Part shown: piece by piece, positions 34,086 through 43,516 of the stretch | How positions within the stretch are numbered: position 1 is the first letter of the stretch | How the letters are laid out: each line of letters begins with the position of its first letter | Assembly: GCA_036279355.1 (NCBI GenBank) | Contig: DASUJH010000013.1 | Coordinates: 1-64,000 of the forward strand | Reading direction: 5' to 3' | Length of the DNA stretch: 64,000 nt | Origin: Gemmatimonadales bacterium | GTDB lineage: Bacteria; Gemmatimonadota; Gemmatimonadetes; Gemmatimonadales; GWC2-71-9 | The notes under the pieces: model-generated | Databases searched by the model: none | Told to the model about the DNA's origin: nothing | Seen by the model: only the letters and a program-made list of their open reading frames with translations | Program-made: the position numbers and the translations under genes

Positions 34086-34630
34086 TCAGGCCTTCTTGCG
34101 ATCACGCTCGCGACCGCCCGCCAGCGCTCGGCATCCACCGGCTCCATCACCTCGCGGCCGTGGAGCACCTCGAGCGGGTCGACCAGGCGCGCGAGCTCAC
34201 CCGGATGCACCAGGTGGTCGGCGCTCGTCGGGCCCCAGCCCTGCTCACGTTGCGCCACGAGATAGGTCTCCATGAACAGCACGCCGCCGGGTGCGATGCA
34301 CTCGACCAGTTGGGGCATCCGCGCCCGATCCAGATAATTAAAGTCGAGAATCGCGTCGAATGCGCCGAGTGGAGGCCAGGGGCCCTCGAGGTCCACGCAG
34401 CGGAACTCCGCCCGGAGCGAGAGGCGGGCCGCCGCGTCGCGCGCCGCGGCCAGCTTCTCGGAGTCGTTGTCGAGACCGATCACCTGGGCGCCGAGCGCGG
34501 CAGCGGCCAGCGCGTGGCGTCCCTCGCCGCAAGCGAGGTCGAGCACGCGCATGCCGGGGTGGATGAAATGAGCCTGCCAGAAGAACCAAGTGCTGGGACG
34601 GGGAAGGCGGGCAACGGGACTCAGCGGCAC
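34082..34630 (-). CDS. SAM-dependent class I methyltransferase
   Basis: The 182-residue protein has motif I VLDLACGEGRHALAAAALG, then VIGLDNDSEKL and the later FDAILDFNYLDR and PGGVLFMETYL. This is a small class I methyltransferase of the kind near TehB, substrate unknown. I prefer the GTG at 34630 because GAGGAG lies 8 bases ahead; the GTG at 34639 overlaps that site. Its stop overlaps the fadI start. Its 5' end overlaps the divergent glpD gene by 63 bases, which is unusual. Confidence 0.85.
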   Translation of the reverse strand: MPLSPVARLPRPSTWFFWQAHFIHPGMRVLDLACGEGRHALAAAALGAQVIGLDNDSEKLAAARDAAARLSLRAEFRCVDLEGPWPPLGAFDAILDFNYLDRARMPQLVECIAPGGVLFMETYLVAQREQGWGPTSADHLVHPGELARLVDPLEVLHGREVMEPVDAERWRAVASVIARRPE

Positions 34631-36301
34631 GCGGGCCACTCCTCACATCGGGCCGACCTGCGCGCGCTCGGCGCGCAGCCGGCGGATCTCTTGGTCATCG
34701 GCGGCGGCATTACCGGCGCGGGGATCGCGCGGGACGCCGCGATGCGGGGGCTGCGCACGATCCTCGTGGACCAGGATGATCTCGGCGCCGGCACCAGCTC
34801 GCGCTCGAGCCGGCTCATTCACGGCGGACTCCGGTACCTCGAACAGGGCCACTGGCGCCTGGTGCTGGAGGCGAATCGCGAGCGCCAGGTGCTGCTCGCC
34901 ACCGCGCCACATCTCGTGCGGCCGCTGCCGTTCGTCTTTCCGCTGCACCAGGGCGACCGGATTTCGCTCTGGCGCCTGGCAGCCGGCATGTGGCTGTACG
35001 ATCTGCTCGCGCTGTTCCGCAATGTCGCCCGGCACCGCATGCTCGGCAAGCGCGCCCTGCTCGAACGCGAGCCGATGCTTCGCGTGCGGGGACTGGTGGG
35101 CGGCGCGCGCTACTTCGACGCCCAGTGCGACGACGCCCGCCTCGTGCTGGCGACGGCGCGCGCGGCCATCGCTCACGGGGCGCGGATCGGGACCTATCTC
35201 GCCGTGCGCGGGCTCGTGCGCGACGGCCCGGACGTGGTGGGCGCGAGGGTCGAGGACCGGCTCACGGGGGAGACCGGGACGGTGCGCGCGGCTCTCGTGG
35301 TAAATGCGACCGGCCCCTGGGCCGACGCGCTTCGCCGGATGGAGGACCCGGCGGCGCGCCCCCTGCTCCGCCCCACCAAGGGCGTCCACATCGTCGTGCC
35401 GCGGAGCCGCATCGGGCACCGCGAAGCGATCACCTTCCTGAGCCCGATCGATGGGCGGGTACTCTTCGCGCTCCCCTGGGGCGAGCTGTCGTACGTGGGG
35501 ACGACCGACACCGACACCGGTGAATCGCCCGATGCCGTGGCACCGGCGCCGGAGGATGTGGTCTATCTCCTTCGTTCGGTCAACGCCCGCTTTCCCAACG
35601 CGCGGCTCGGCGTCGAGGATCTCCGCGCCACGTGGGCCGGGCTCCGCCCGCTCCTCGCGGCCGATGGCAAGCGCGGGCCGTCGAGCCGCTCGCGCGAGCA
35701 CGCGATCAGCGAGGGGCCGGGCGGCATGCTCACCGTGGCCGGCGGCAAGCTCACGACCTATCGCGTGATGGCACGTGAGGCGGTGGACCGGGCGGTGCGG
35801 CTGCTCGCCCGCCGCGGTGTGAAGCGCGAGCTGCACCCGGCGCCGACCGACGTGGAGCCGCTCCCGGGCGGCGAGACCCACGACTTTCGACTTTTCCGCG
35901 ATCGCGCGCTGGAACTCGGCCTCACGCCCGAAACCGCGGACCATCTGGTGGCGCACTATGGCACCGAGGCGGCGGGCATCCTGAACCTCGCATCGAGCTA
36001 TCGCGCGTTGCAGCGCCGGCTTCATCCCGAGCACCCGGCCATCGAGGCCGAAGTGGTGCACATGGCCCGACGCGAGCTGGCGCAGCGCGTGGCCGACGTG
36101 CTCGTCCGACGGGTGCACGTCTACTACGAGACCCGCGACCAGGGATTGCGCGCCGCACGGCGCGTGGCCGAGCTGATGGGGCAGGAGCTCGGATGGGACG
36201 CCGAGCGGATGGCGGAGGAAGTCCAGCGGTACGAGCAGATCGTGGCGGGGGCGGACTCCGGAACGGGCGAGTGTCCGCACACGCATCGGGGCATGGAATG
36301 A
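34568..36301 (+). CDS. glpD: Glycerol-3-phosphate dehydrogenase (FAD)
   Basis: The 577-residue flavoprotein matches aerobic GlpD: LLVIGGGITGAGIARDAAMR (FAD site), TSSRSSRLIHGGLRYLEQG, LLRPTKGVHIVVPRSRI, LFALPWGELSYVGTTDTDT and the C-terminal GGKLTTYRVMAREAV. It oxidises glycerol-3-phosphate to dihydroxyacetone phosphate at the membrane, feeding quinone. The family N-terminus (RADLRALGAQPADLLVIGGG) has no start of its own. The nearest is the ATG at 34568, which adds about 25 residues and overlaps the divergent methyltransferase. So the start is unsure. The MFS gene follows with ATGA overlap. Confidence 0.92.
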   Translation: MSLPEEPSAGTGKAGNGTQRHAGHSSHRADLRALGAQPADLLVIGGGITGAGIARDAAMRGLRTILVDQDDLGAGTSSRSSRLIHGGLRYLEQGHWRLVLEANRERQVLLATAPHLVRPLPFVFPLHQGDRISLWRLAAGMWLYDLLALFRNVARHRMLGKRALLEREPMLRVRGLVGGARYFDAQCDDARLVLATARAAIAHGARIGTYLAVRGLVRDGPDVVGARVEDRLTGETGTVRAALVVNATGPWADALRRMEDPAARPLLRPTKGVHIVVPRSRIGHREAITFLSPIDGRVLFALPWGELSYVGTTDTDTGESPDAVAPAPEDVVYLLRSVNARFPNARLGVEDLRATWAGLRPLLAADGKRGPSSRSREHAISEGPGGMLTVAGGKLTTYRVMAREAVDRAVRLLARRGVKRELHPAPTDVEPLPGGETHDFRLFRDRALELGLTPETADHLVAHYGTEAAGILNLASSYRALQRRLHPEHPAIEAEVVHMARRELAQRVADVLVRRVHVYYETRDQGLRAARRVAELMGQELGWDAERMAEEVQRYEQIVAGADSGTGECPHTHRGME

Positions 36302-37584
36302 CCGAGCGCCGCCCTCCGGTCTTCTACGGCTGGTGGATCGTCTGCGGCTCCGCGATCGGACTCTTTCTCTCGGGCGTGCCGATCACGGTGTACTCGTTCG
36401 GCGTCTTCCTCACGCCCCTGCGCGAGGAATTCCACGCCGGCCGCGCGGCCATCTCGTTGGCCTTCACGCTCCACAGCATCGTCGCCGCCTGCTGCGCACC
36501 GCTCGTCGGCCGGCTGGCCGACCGCTACGGCGCCCGCCCCGTCACGGTGGGCAGCATCCTGCTGCTCGGCGTGCTGCTGCTCTCGGCGCTGACGTTGGGC
36601 ACGCATCTCTCGCAGCTCTACCTCTTCTACGCGCTGCTGGGCCTGCTCGGCATCGCGACCGGGCCGATTACGTACAGCATCCTGATCTCGCGCTGGTTCG
36701 ATCGCCGGCGCGGGCTGGCGCTCGGGCTCATGATGTTCGGCCTGGGGCTCGGTGCCATCGTGATGCCGCCGCTGGTGCAGCGGCTCATCACGACGCTCGG
36801 CTGGCGGGCCGCGTTCGCAGCGGTGGGCGGGGCGGCCCTTGCGATCGCCCTGCCGGTCGCCGCCGGCGTCCTGGTGGAACAGCCCCGCCGGAAAGGGCTC
36901 CTCCCCGATGGAGCCCGCGCTCCCGCCGGGGCGGACGGCGTGCCCGCACGCGATCCGGGGTTGGAATGGCGCGAGACTTGGCGGTGCGGTGAGTTCTGGC
37001 TCATGGTCGCAGCGTTTTCGGTCGTGAGCGCGAGCACGCAAGCGACCGTCCTGCACATGCCGGCGCTGCTCCGCGACCGCGGGATGACCGCCGACGCGGC
37101 GGCGCTTGCGAGCTCGGTCGTGGGCATCGCGTTGCTGGCCGGCCGAACCGGCTCGGGCTATCTGCTGGATCGATTGTTCGCGCCGTACGTCTCCGCGATC
37201 ATCTTCTGCCTCGCAGCGGCCGGCATGGCCCTGCTCGCGGCCGGCGCCACCGGACAGACGGCACTGGCCGCGGGGTTCATGGCGGGGCTCGCGCTGGGCG
37301 CCGAAGTTGATATCATCGCGTTTCTCATGAGTCGCTACTTCGGCCTCCGGGCGCTCGGCACCGCGTTCGGGCTCGCGTTCGGGAGCTTCGTGCTCGCCGG
37401 AGGGTTGGGGGTGTTTCTCATGGGCGCGGGATTCGATCGCACCGGCTCGTATCGCGCGCCGCTCGTGGGGTACTTCGCCGTGACGCTCGCGGCGGCGCTG
37501 CTCATGACGCGGCTCGGGCCCTACCGGTACGCGGCGCCGCAGGCGAAACCGCTCCACCGGCCGCTCACACCCGAGGAGGCATAG
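36298..37584 (+). CDS. MFS transporter, oxalate/formate-antiporter-like group
   Basis: The 428-residue protein has twelve membrane segments and starts FYGWWIVCGSAIGLFLSGV, the opening of the MFS group that contains oxalate/formate and monocarboxylate carriers. The loop GRLADRYGARPVTV after segment 2 is the classic MFS motif, and SRWFDRRRGLALGLMMFG is group-specific. The substrate is probably a small organic anion. It overlaps glpD by ATGA, so both are made together, which could hint at a three-carbon acid or glycerol-linked substrate. Confidence 0.88.
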   Translation: MTERRPPVFYGWWIVCGSAIGLFLSGVPITVYSFGVFLTPLREEFHAGRAAISLAFTLHSIVAACCAPLVGRLADRYGARPVTVGSILLLGVLLLSALTLGTHLSQLYLFYALLGLLGIATGPITYSILISRWFDRRRGLALGLMMFGLGLGAIVMPPLVQRLITTLGWRAAFAAVGGAALAIALPVAAGVLVEQPRRKGLLPDGARAPAGADGVPARDPGLEWRETWRCGEFWLMVAAFSVVSASTQATVLHMPALLRDRGMTADAAALASSVVGIALLAGRTGSGYLLDRLFAPYVSAIIFCLAAAGMALLAAGATGQTALAAGFMAGLALGAEVDIIAFLMSRYFGLRALGTAFGLAFGSFVLAGGLGVFLMGAGFDRTGSYRAPLVGYFAVTLAAALLMTRLGPYRYAAPQAKPLHRPLTPEEA

Positions 37585-37593
37585 GAAACGGAA

Positions 37594-38616
37594 ATGCAAG
37601 CCACTGCCAACGCCGCGTCCGCCCAGCTCATGGGCATGGCCTTCAACGGCCTTGCGCTGCATCAGACCCTTCATGCCGCGGCCGTGCTCGGCGTCGCCGA
37701 CCTGCTGCACGGAGGGCCGCGCACGACCGGTGATCTTGCCCGCGCGCTCGAGGTGAACGAGCCTGCGCTCTACCGCGTCCTCCGATACCTGGCGAGCCAG
37801 GGCGTATTCGAGGAAACCGCGCCGCGCACCTTTGCGAACAGCCCGCGTTCCGAATGCCTCCGCACCGGCGTGCCGGGGTCGGTACGCGCCATCCTCGTCT
37901 TCCGGGGGAGCGACTACTGCTTCGCGCCATACGGCCAGATTCTTCACAGCATCCGGACCGGGCTTCCGGCCCGCACTGAGATCTACGGGACTGACAGCTT
38001 CGAGTACCTGCGCCAGCATCCCGACGCGGCGCGCGTCTTCGACGACGCAATGAGCGACCTGTCGGCGCTCACCGGCCCGGCCATTGCCGCGGCGTACGAC
38101 TTTGGCGCATGGGAGAGCGTGATGGACGTGGGCGGCGGCAACGGCATGCTGCTCGCCGCGATCCTGCGCGCCCACCCCGCGCTCCGTGGCGTGTTGGCCG
38201 ATCAGCCCGACGTGCTCGACCGGGCGCGCGAGCGCGGCATCCTCGGCGGCGACCTCGCCGAGCGCAGTGCATATGAGCCGTGCGACTTCTTCCGCCAGGT
38301 GCCCGCCGGCTGTCGGGCGTACGTGATGCGCAACGTGATCCACGACTGGAACGACGAGCGCGCCCACGCGATCCTCGCCAACTGCCGCCGTGCCGTACCG
38401 GCAAATGGGGCGCTGCTCCTCGTCGAGCATGCGGTGAGGGAGGGCAACGAGCCCTCGCCCGCCAAGGTGATCGACGTGCACATGCTGCTCCTCACCGGTG
38501 GAAAGGAGCGGACCATCGAGGAATACCGTGCCCTGCTCGGCGGCGCCGGGTTCCACCTTGCGCATGCCGTGCCGGCCACACCGGAGACGATGATTCTGGA
38601 GGCAACCCCCGCGTAG
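37594..38616 (+). CDS. O-methyltransferase (acetylserotonin / polyketide type)
   Basis: The 340-residue protein has a helical dimerisation part with winged helix (LHQTLHAAAVLGVADLLHGG, then LYRVLRYLASQGVFEET). A SAM domain follows: VMDVGGGNGMLLAAILRAHP, then AYVMRNVIHDWNDERA and LLVEHAV. This is the O-methyltransferase family 2 that acts on small aromatic or polyketide hydroxyls. It lies 9 bases after the MFS gene, with GAGGAGG further upstream. No secondary-metabolite genes are near, so its substrate is open. Confidence 0.88.
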   Translation: MQATANAASAQLMGMAFNGLALHQTLHAAAVLGVADLLHGGPRTTGDLARALEVNEPALYRVLRYLASQGVFEETAPRTFANSPRSECLRTGVPGSVRAILVFRGSDYCFAPYGQILHSIRTGLPARTEIYGTDSFEYLRQHPDAARVFDDAMSDLSALTGPAIAAAYDFGAWESVMDVGGGNGMLLAAILRAHPALRGVLADQPDVLDRARERGILGGDLAERSAYEPCDFFRQVPAGCRAYVMRNVIHDWNDERAHAILANCRRAVPANGALLLVEHAVREGNEPSPAKVIDVHMLLLTGGKERTIEEYRALLGGAGFHLAHAVPATPETMILEATPA

Positions 38617-38712
38617 CCTTCTCCGCGTCGTTATTTTTCCCTCACCCCTCAGGGAGCCTTGTCAGGCGAGCGGCCGCCGTGTCGCTCGCCTCTTCGTCGG
38701 CGGGAGCAGGCT

Positions 38713-41700
38713 GTGGATCCCAACATATTCGAGACGGCCAACGCGGGCTTCGCGCAAGCGATGTACGAGGAATTTCTGCGCGACCCCAACAGCGTGGGCG
38801 AGGATTGGCGCGCGCTGTTCGAGAGCGGGGTGGTGGGCGAGGCGGACGGGCGGCCGGAGGCGGACGGGCGGACGGGCGGGGAGGGGGTTGGGCGCGCCGG
38901 CGGCCACGCGAGCCCGGCAGCGGACGAGGCCGCGCCGGTAGCGGCACCGATCGACTCGGCGCCTGTCCGGCCGGCTGTCCCCGCCCCCGCCGACGTCCCG
39001 CACGGCGCCTCGGTCATCAAGGGCCCCGCCGCCCGTCTCGTCGCGAATATGAACGAGAGCCTGGGCGTCCCGACGGCGACCACCTTCCGCACGCTGCCGG
39101 TCGCCACACTCGAGGCGCGGCGCAAAGAGCTGAACGCGCGGCTCACGACGGCGGGACGGACCGAGAAGCTCTCGTTCACCCATCTCATCGCTTTCGCCCT
39201 GGTGCAGGCGGCCAAGCGGCACCCGGTGATGGGGCACTCGCTCCTCGTGCACGACGCCACGCCCTACCGGGTCCAGCCCGAAGGCATCGCCCTGGGCCTC
39301 GCGGTCGACGTGCAGCGGAAGGACGGGAGCCGCGGACTCGTGGTCCCCGTCATCAAGCGCGCGGAGACGATGGACTTCTCCGCCTTCTACACTGCCTACG
39401 AGGCGCTGGTCGACAAGGCGCGCACGAACAAGCTCCTGCCCGACGACTTCGCCGGCGCCACCATGTCGCTCACCAACCCCGGCGGACTCGGCACCGTCAT
39501 GTCGGTGCCGCGACTCATGGCGGGCCAGGGGAGCATCATCGCGGTCGGCGCCATCGGCTACCCGCCCGAATTCGCCGCGGCCGACGCCGAGCGGATGCGC
39601 GAGCTCGGCGTGAGCAAGGTGATGACGGTGAGCAGCACCTACGATCACCGCGTCATCCAGGGTGCGGAATCGGGTGCGTTCCTGGCCACGCTCGACCACC
39701 TGCTTCAGGGCGAAGACGGCTTCTACGAGCTGGTCGCCGAGAGCCTGCACCTGGCACCGGCCAGCTACCAGCTCGCCCCGGCGGCGACACAGCTTCCGAA
39801 GCAGCCCGAGACCGTCGCGCCGGACATGCTGTATCACGTCGCCGCGGCGATGGCGCTGGTGAAGGCGTTCCGCACCCACGGCCATCTTGCGGCGCGAGTC
39901 GATCCGCTGGGCACCGAGCCGCTCGGCGATCCGGCGCTCGACCCGTTGCCGCTCGGACTCACGCCCGAGGTGATGGCCGCGATTCCATCCAATGTGCTGC
40001 GGGTCTACGTGCCCGGCCGCACCCTGGCCGAGTCGTACCCGTACCTGCAGGCGACGTACTGCGGCACCATGGCGTACCAGGTCGAACACATCGCGAGCCA
40101 CGAGGAACGGGTGTGGCTGCGCGAGAAGATAGAAAGCGGCGCGTTTCGCACGCCGCTCACGCCCGAGCAGAAGCTCCGGCTCTTGACCCGGCTCACCCGG
40201 GTGGAGGCGCTCGAGCGCTTTCTCCACAAGGCGTACCTGGGCCAGAAGCGCTTCTCCATCGAGGGCGTGGACATGCTGGTGCCGATGCTCGACACGACGT
40301 TCGAGCTGGCGGCGGCGGACGGCGCGCGCGAGGTGGTGATCGGCATGGCGCATCGCGGGCGGCTCAACGTGCTGGCGCACACGATCGGGCGGCCCTACGA
40401 GACGATCTTCGCGGAGTTCGAGGGCGGGCGGCACGTCGAGAGCGGCCAGCTCACGCCCGAGGGCGGCACCGGCGACGTGAAGTATCACCACGGCGCGGAA
40501 GGCGTCTATGCGCTGGGCAACGGCAAGTCCGTCGCAGTGAAGCTCACGCCCAACCCGAGTCACCTGGAGTATGTGGACCCGGTGGTGAGCGGCCGGGCGC
40601 GCGCGCGCCAGACCACGCGCAAGGGCCGCCGCGCGCATCACGACTCGGCGGTGGCGCTGCCGGTGATGATCCACGGCGACGCCGCGTTCGCCGGACAGGG
40701 CGTGGTGGCCGAGACGTTCAACCTGAGTGCGCTCAGGGGCTATGGCACCGGCGGCGCGCTGCACATCATCACCAACAACCAGGTGGGCTTCACCACCGAT
40801 ATGCAGGACGCGCGCTCGACCCGTTACGCGAGCGATCTCGCCAAGGGCTTCGACGTGCCGATCATCCACGTCAACTCGGACGATGCCGAGGCCTGCCTCG
40901 CCGCGGTACGGCTCGCGATGGCGTACCGGGAGATGTTCCGGCGCGATGCGTTGATCGACCTGGTGGGCTACCGCCGCCACGGGCACAACGAGGGTGACGA
41001 GCCGGCCTACACCCAGCCCCCGATGTACGAGTTGATCAAGAACCTGCCGACGGTGCGGGCCCGGTACGCCGAGCAGCTCGAGGCCGAGGGCGTCACCACG
41101 GTCGCCGATGCGGAGAGGCAATACGAGGAAGCGTACCAGCGGCTGGTCGACGCGCAGCAGCACTTCCGCGCGAGCCTGGGCCCCGGCACGGTGCCCGAGC
41201 CCAAGAAACAGCAGAACCCGGGTCAGGAGGTATCGACCGCGGTGCCGGCCGAGACGCTGACGGCGCTCAACGAACAACTGCTCACCTGGCCGGAGGGGTT
41301 CACCGTAAATCCCAAGCTCAAGCGCCAGCTCGATCGGCGGCGCGCGGCGACGGGCCCCGAGGGCAGGATCGATTGGGCTCACGCGGAAGCGCTGGCCCTC
41401 GCATCACTCCTGGTGGAAGGCGTGCCGGTGCGGCTCACCGGCCAGGATACCGAGCGCGGCACGTTCAGCCAGCGGCACCTCGTGCTGCACGACGCGGAAA
41501 CCGGACAGACGTACGCCCCGATCCAGCGGCTCTCCGGCGCGCTCGCGCCGATCGAGCTGCACAACAGCCCGCTCTCGGAGCTCGCGACACTGGGCTTTGA
41601 ATACGGCTACAGCGCGTCGGCGCACGAGGCGCTGGTGCTCTGGGAAGCGCAGTTCGGCGACTTCATCAACGGCGGCCAAGTGATCGTGGACCAGTTCCTG

Positions 41701-42429
41701 GTGGCGGGGCTCTCGAAGTGGGGACTCACCACACGGCTCACGCTGCTCCTGCCGCACGGCTACGAGGGTCAAGGCCCGGAACATTCGAGCGCCCGCCTCG
41801 AGCGTTTCCTGCAGCTCGCGGCCGAAGGCAACATCCGCGTCGCCAACCCGAGCACGCCGGCGCAGTACTTCCACCTGCTCCGCCGCCAGGCCCGCCGCAC
41901 GCGCCAGCGCCCGCTCATCGTGATGACGCCGAAGAGTCTTCTGCGCCTGCCGGCGGCCGCCTCACGCCTGAGTGATCTGGCCGAGGGCGCCTGGCACCCG
42001 GTGCTGGATGATCCGTGGGCGGCGCCCAGGGCCGATCGGATCCGCCGTCTCGTCCTCTGCACCGGGAAGATCTACTACGACCTGCTGGCCGAGGCCGAGC
42101 AGCTCGACGAGGCAGATCGCCCGGCGATCGTGCGTGTCGAGCAACTGTACTCGTTCCCCTGGTCCGAGATGCGGGTGGTGCTGGCGCGCTACGCGAACGT
42201 GGACGAGATGGTCTGGGTGCAGGAAGAGCCGCGCAACATGGGCGCGTGGGCGTACCTCAAGTCGAAGCTCGCCGAGCTGATGCCGGCGCGCGCGGAGCTG
42301 GGGTACGTGGGCCGGCCGGAGCGGGCGAGTCCCGCCGAAGGGTATCCGGCGGCGCACGCCGCGGAGCAGAGCCGTATTGTGTCTGAGGGAGTGCGCGGCG
42401 CCGGACGCCCGGCGCCGCTCAGCGCGTGA
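38713..42429 (+). CDS. kgd: Multifunctional 2-oxoglutarate dehydrogenase (fused E2-like and E1 domains, Kgd type)
   Basis: The 1238-residue protein is a one-chain enzyme as in mycobacterial Kgd: E1-type N-terminus (QAMYEEFLRDPNSVGEDWRA), an Ala/Pro/Gly linker, an E2 succinyltransferase-like domain, then E1. The E2-like domain has AARLVANMNESLGVPTATT and the acyl-transfer His in STYDHRVIQGAESG. The E1 domain has MAHRGRLNVLAHTIG and GDAAFAGQGVVAETFNLSAL for thiamine. No lipoyl domain is present, so it must borrow a lipoylated E2, as Kgd does. It makes succinyl-CoA in the TCA cycle. The GTG at 38713, 6 bases after GGGAG, is chosen. Confidence 0.93.
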   Translation: MDPNIFETANAGFAQAMYEEFLRDPNSVGEDWRALFESGVVGEADGRPEADGRTGGEGVGRAGGHASPAADEAAPVAAPIDSAPVRPAVPAPADVPHGASVIKGPAARLVANMNESLGVPTATTFRTLPVATLEARRKELNARLTTAGRTEKLSFTHLIAFALVQAAKRHPVMGHSLLVHDATPYRVQPEGIALGLAVDVQRKDGSRGLVVPVIKRAETMDFSAFYTAYEALVDKARTNKLLPDDFAGATMSLTNPGGLGTVMSVPRLMAGQGSIIAVGAIGYPPEFAAADAERMRELGVSKVMTVSSTYDHRVIQGAESGAFLATLDHLLQGEDGFYELVAESLHLAPASYQLAPAATQLPKQPETVAPDMLYHVAAAMALVKAFRTHGHLAARVDPLGTEPLGDPALDPLPLGLTPEVMAAIPSNVLRVYVPGRTLAESYPYLQATYCGTMAYQVEHIASHEERVWLREKIESGAFRTPLTPEQKLRLLTRLTRVEALERFLHKAYLGQKRFSIEGVDMLVPMLDTTFELAAADGAREVVIGMAHRGRLNVLAHTIGRPYETIFAEFEGGRHVESGQLTPEGGTGDVKYHHGAEGVYALGNGKSVAVKLTPNPSHLEYVDPVVSGRARARQTTRKGRRAHHDSAVALPVMIHGDAAFAGQGVVAETFNLSALRGYGTGGALHIITNNQVGFTTDMQDARSTRYASDLAKGFDVPIIHVNSDDAEACLAAVRLAMAYREMFRRDALIDLVGYRRHGHNEGDEPAYTQPPMYELIKNLPTVRARYAEQLEAEGVTTVADAERQYEEAYQRLVDAQQHFRASLGPGTVPEPKKQQNPGQEVSTAVPAETLTALNEQLLTWPEGFTVNPKLKRQLDRRRAATGPEGRIDWAHAEALALASLLVEGVPVRLTGQDTERGTFSQRHLVLHDAETGQTYAPIQRLSGALAPIELHNSPLSELATLGFEYGYSASAHEALVLWEAQFGDFINGGQVIVDQFLVAGLSKWGLTTRLTLLLPHGYEGQGPEHSSARLERFLQLAAEGNIRVANPSTPAQYFHLLRRQARRTRQRPLIVMTPKSLLRLPAAASRLSDLAEGAWHPVLDDPWAAPRADRIRRLVLCTGKIYYDLLAEAEQLDEADRPAIVRVEQLYSFPWSEMRVVLARYANVDEMVWVQEEPRNMGAWAYLKSKLAELMPARAELGYVGRPERASPAEGYPAAHAAEQSRIVSEGVRGAGRPAPLSA

Positions 42430-42444
42430 TCGCTGCCTGCCTTG

Positions 42445-42765
42445 CTACTGCCCCACCGCCTGCATGGGCCGCTCGGACGCCGAGCGGATCATGTCCTTGA
42501 GCGGTTCCGAGAGGTGCTCGCCGTAGTGCAACAAAAAGACGCCGCGAGCGCGCTTCATCATCAGAAACGCGAGCAGCGGCGTGTCCGCCTTGGCCGCATT
42601 GCACGCGCGGCAAGCCAGGACGAGGTTGTCCGGGCGATCATAGGCGGTCTGCCCGCGGCGCGGGCGGACGTGGTCGAGCGTGATGGTGTCGGGGCTCGTG
42701 CTCGCTCCGCAATAGGCGCACACCGGTCCATGCTGCTCAAGCAGCCAGTCGCGGTGGGACTGCAT
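42445..42765 (-). CDS. HNH endonuclease
   Basis: The 106-residue protein is a small HNH nuclease: CAYCG near residue 16, then the core TITLDHVRPRRGQTAYDRPD with His in DHV, then NLVLACRACNAAK with the second CxxC. The zinc-bound HNH fold cuts DNA, but many such small proteins have no known role. The tail (MMKRARGVFLLHYGEHLSEP) is unique. The ATG at 42765 is used; the longer frame to 42936 runs into the divergent promoter region. It converges on kgd after 15 bases. Confidence 0.85.
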   Translation of the reverse strand: MQSHRDWLLEQHGPVCAYCGASTSPDTITLDHVRPRRGQTAYDRPDNLVLACRACNAAKADTPLLAFLMMKRARGVFLLHYGEHLSEPLKDMIRSASERPMQAVGQ

Positions 42766-42867
42766 GGAACGCCCAGGGGAGCGGCGGAACGAGGGTGGGG
42801 GAGCGGCTCGGGAGGAACGATTTCTGGATCTACGTGCCACAAAGGTTTCCGTAAGGGTTGAACATAG

Positions 42868-42884
42868 GGTCCGCGATGCGGACC
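42868..42884. promoter_or_regulatory. Perfect 7-bp dyad between divergent HNH and NTF2-like genes
   Basis: GGTCCGC-GAT-GCGGACC lies in the 162-base gap between the two divergent starts. Its size suits a repressor site. A TATATT box reading leftward (42909-42904) is close by. Role is inferred from position only. Confidence 0.35.
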
Positions 42885-42927
42885 GCTTCTCAAAACAACG
42901 CAGGAATATAGCAAGATCGGCGCCAAA

Positions 42928-43476
42928 ATGGCACACCGGCCCCTGCTCCCCCTTGCCGCCGCGCTCAGCCTGCTCGCCGCCGCACCGGCCTCATGCCCTG
43001 GACCCGAGCGCCCGGCTGACCCGCTCGCCCGCCGCCAGATCGAGGCGGTGATGGAGCGGTACGTCTCGGCCTACCGGCGGGACGATGCCGACGCGATGGC
43101 GGCGCTCTACGACGCGAACGGCATTCTGTTGCCGCCGGGGCGAGATCTGATCCGGGGCCGGGCGGCGATCCGGCGTTTCTGGAGCCAGGGCATGGAGCAG
43201 GGCATCGAGATGCAGAGCGTCGTCATCGGGGCGGGCGCGAGTACCGGGTATGTGGTGGGCCGATACTACATCCCCGCCGACGATGAGGACGAGGCCGAGT
43301 CGGGCAAGTACGTAATCACCCTCGATCGCCCGGTCGGCGGGAGCTGGGCGGTGGCGGCCGACATCTGGAACGACGACGGGGACGATTCGACCGCGGACGA
43401 ATCGGCGGACAGCACGGCGGCTGTGGCGGCGCGAGCGGTGTCGTACTCCTCGCGCCGGATGCGCCTTCCAAAGTGA
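42928..43476 (+). CDS. Secreted SnoaL/DUF4440-like (NTF2-fold) protein
   Basis: The 182-residue protein has a signal peptide (HRPLLPLAAALSLLAAAPAS) with a Cys just after it, so lipidation is possible. An NTF2-like fold follows (IEAVMERYVSAYRRDDADAM, AALYDANGILLPPG, GRAAIRRFWSQGMEQGIEMQ, GSWAVAADIWNDDG). This fold serves small-molecule binding or turnover; no catalytic set can be named. The tail is rich in Asp, Ala and Ser and ends basic. It is divergent from the HNH gene and stands alone. Confidence 0.82.
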   Translation: MAHRPLLPLAAALSLLAAAPASCPGPERPADPLARRQIEAVMERYVSAYRRDDADAMAALYDANGILLPPGRDLIRGRAAIRRFWSQGMEQGIEMQSVVIGAGASTGYVVGRYYIPADDEDEAESGKYVITLDRPVGGSWAVAADIWNDDGDDSTADESADSTAAVAARAVSYSSRRMRLPK

Positions 43477-43516
43477 TTGCTGCGGCCACCGCGTTGCCCG
43501 GCGCGCGCCGATCTGT

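Noticed and set aside
36124-38565. Over 800 open codons antisense to the MFS and O-methyltransferase genes
   Set aside because: Composition is Arg/Ala/His-rich and motif-free; the sense genes are certain.
38662-41382. About 900 open codons antisense to kgd
   Set aside because: Shadow of the GC-rich sense gene; no domain visible.
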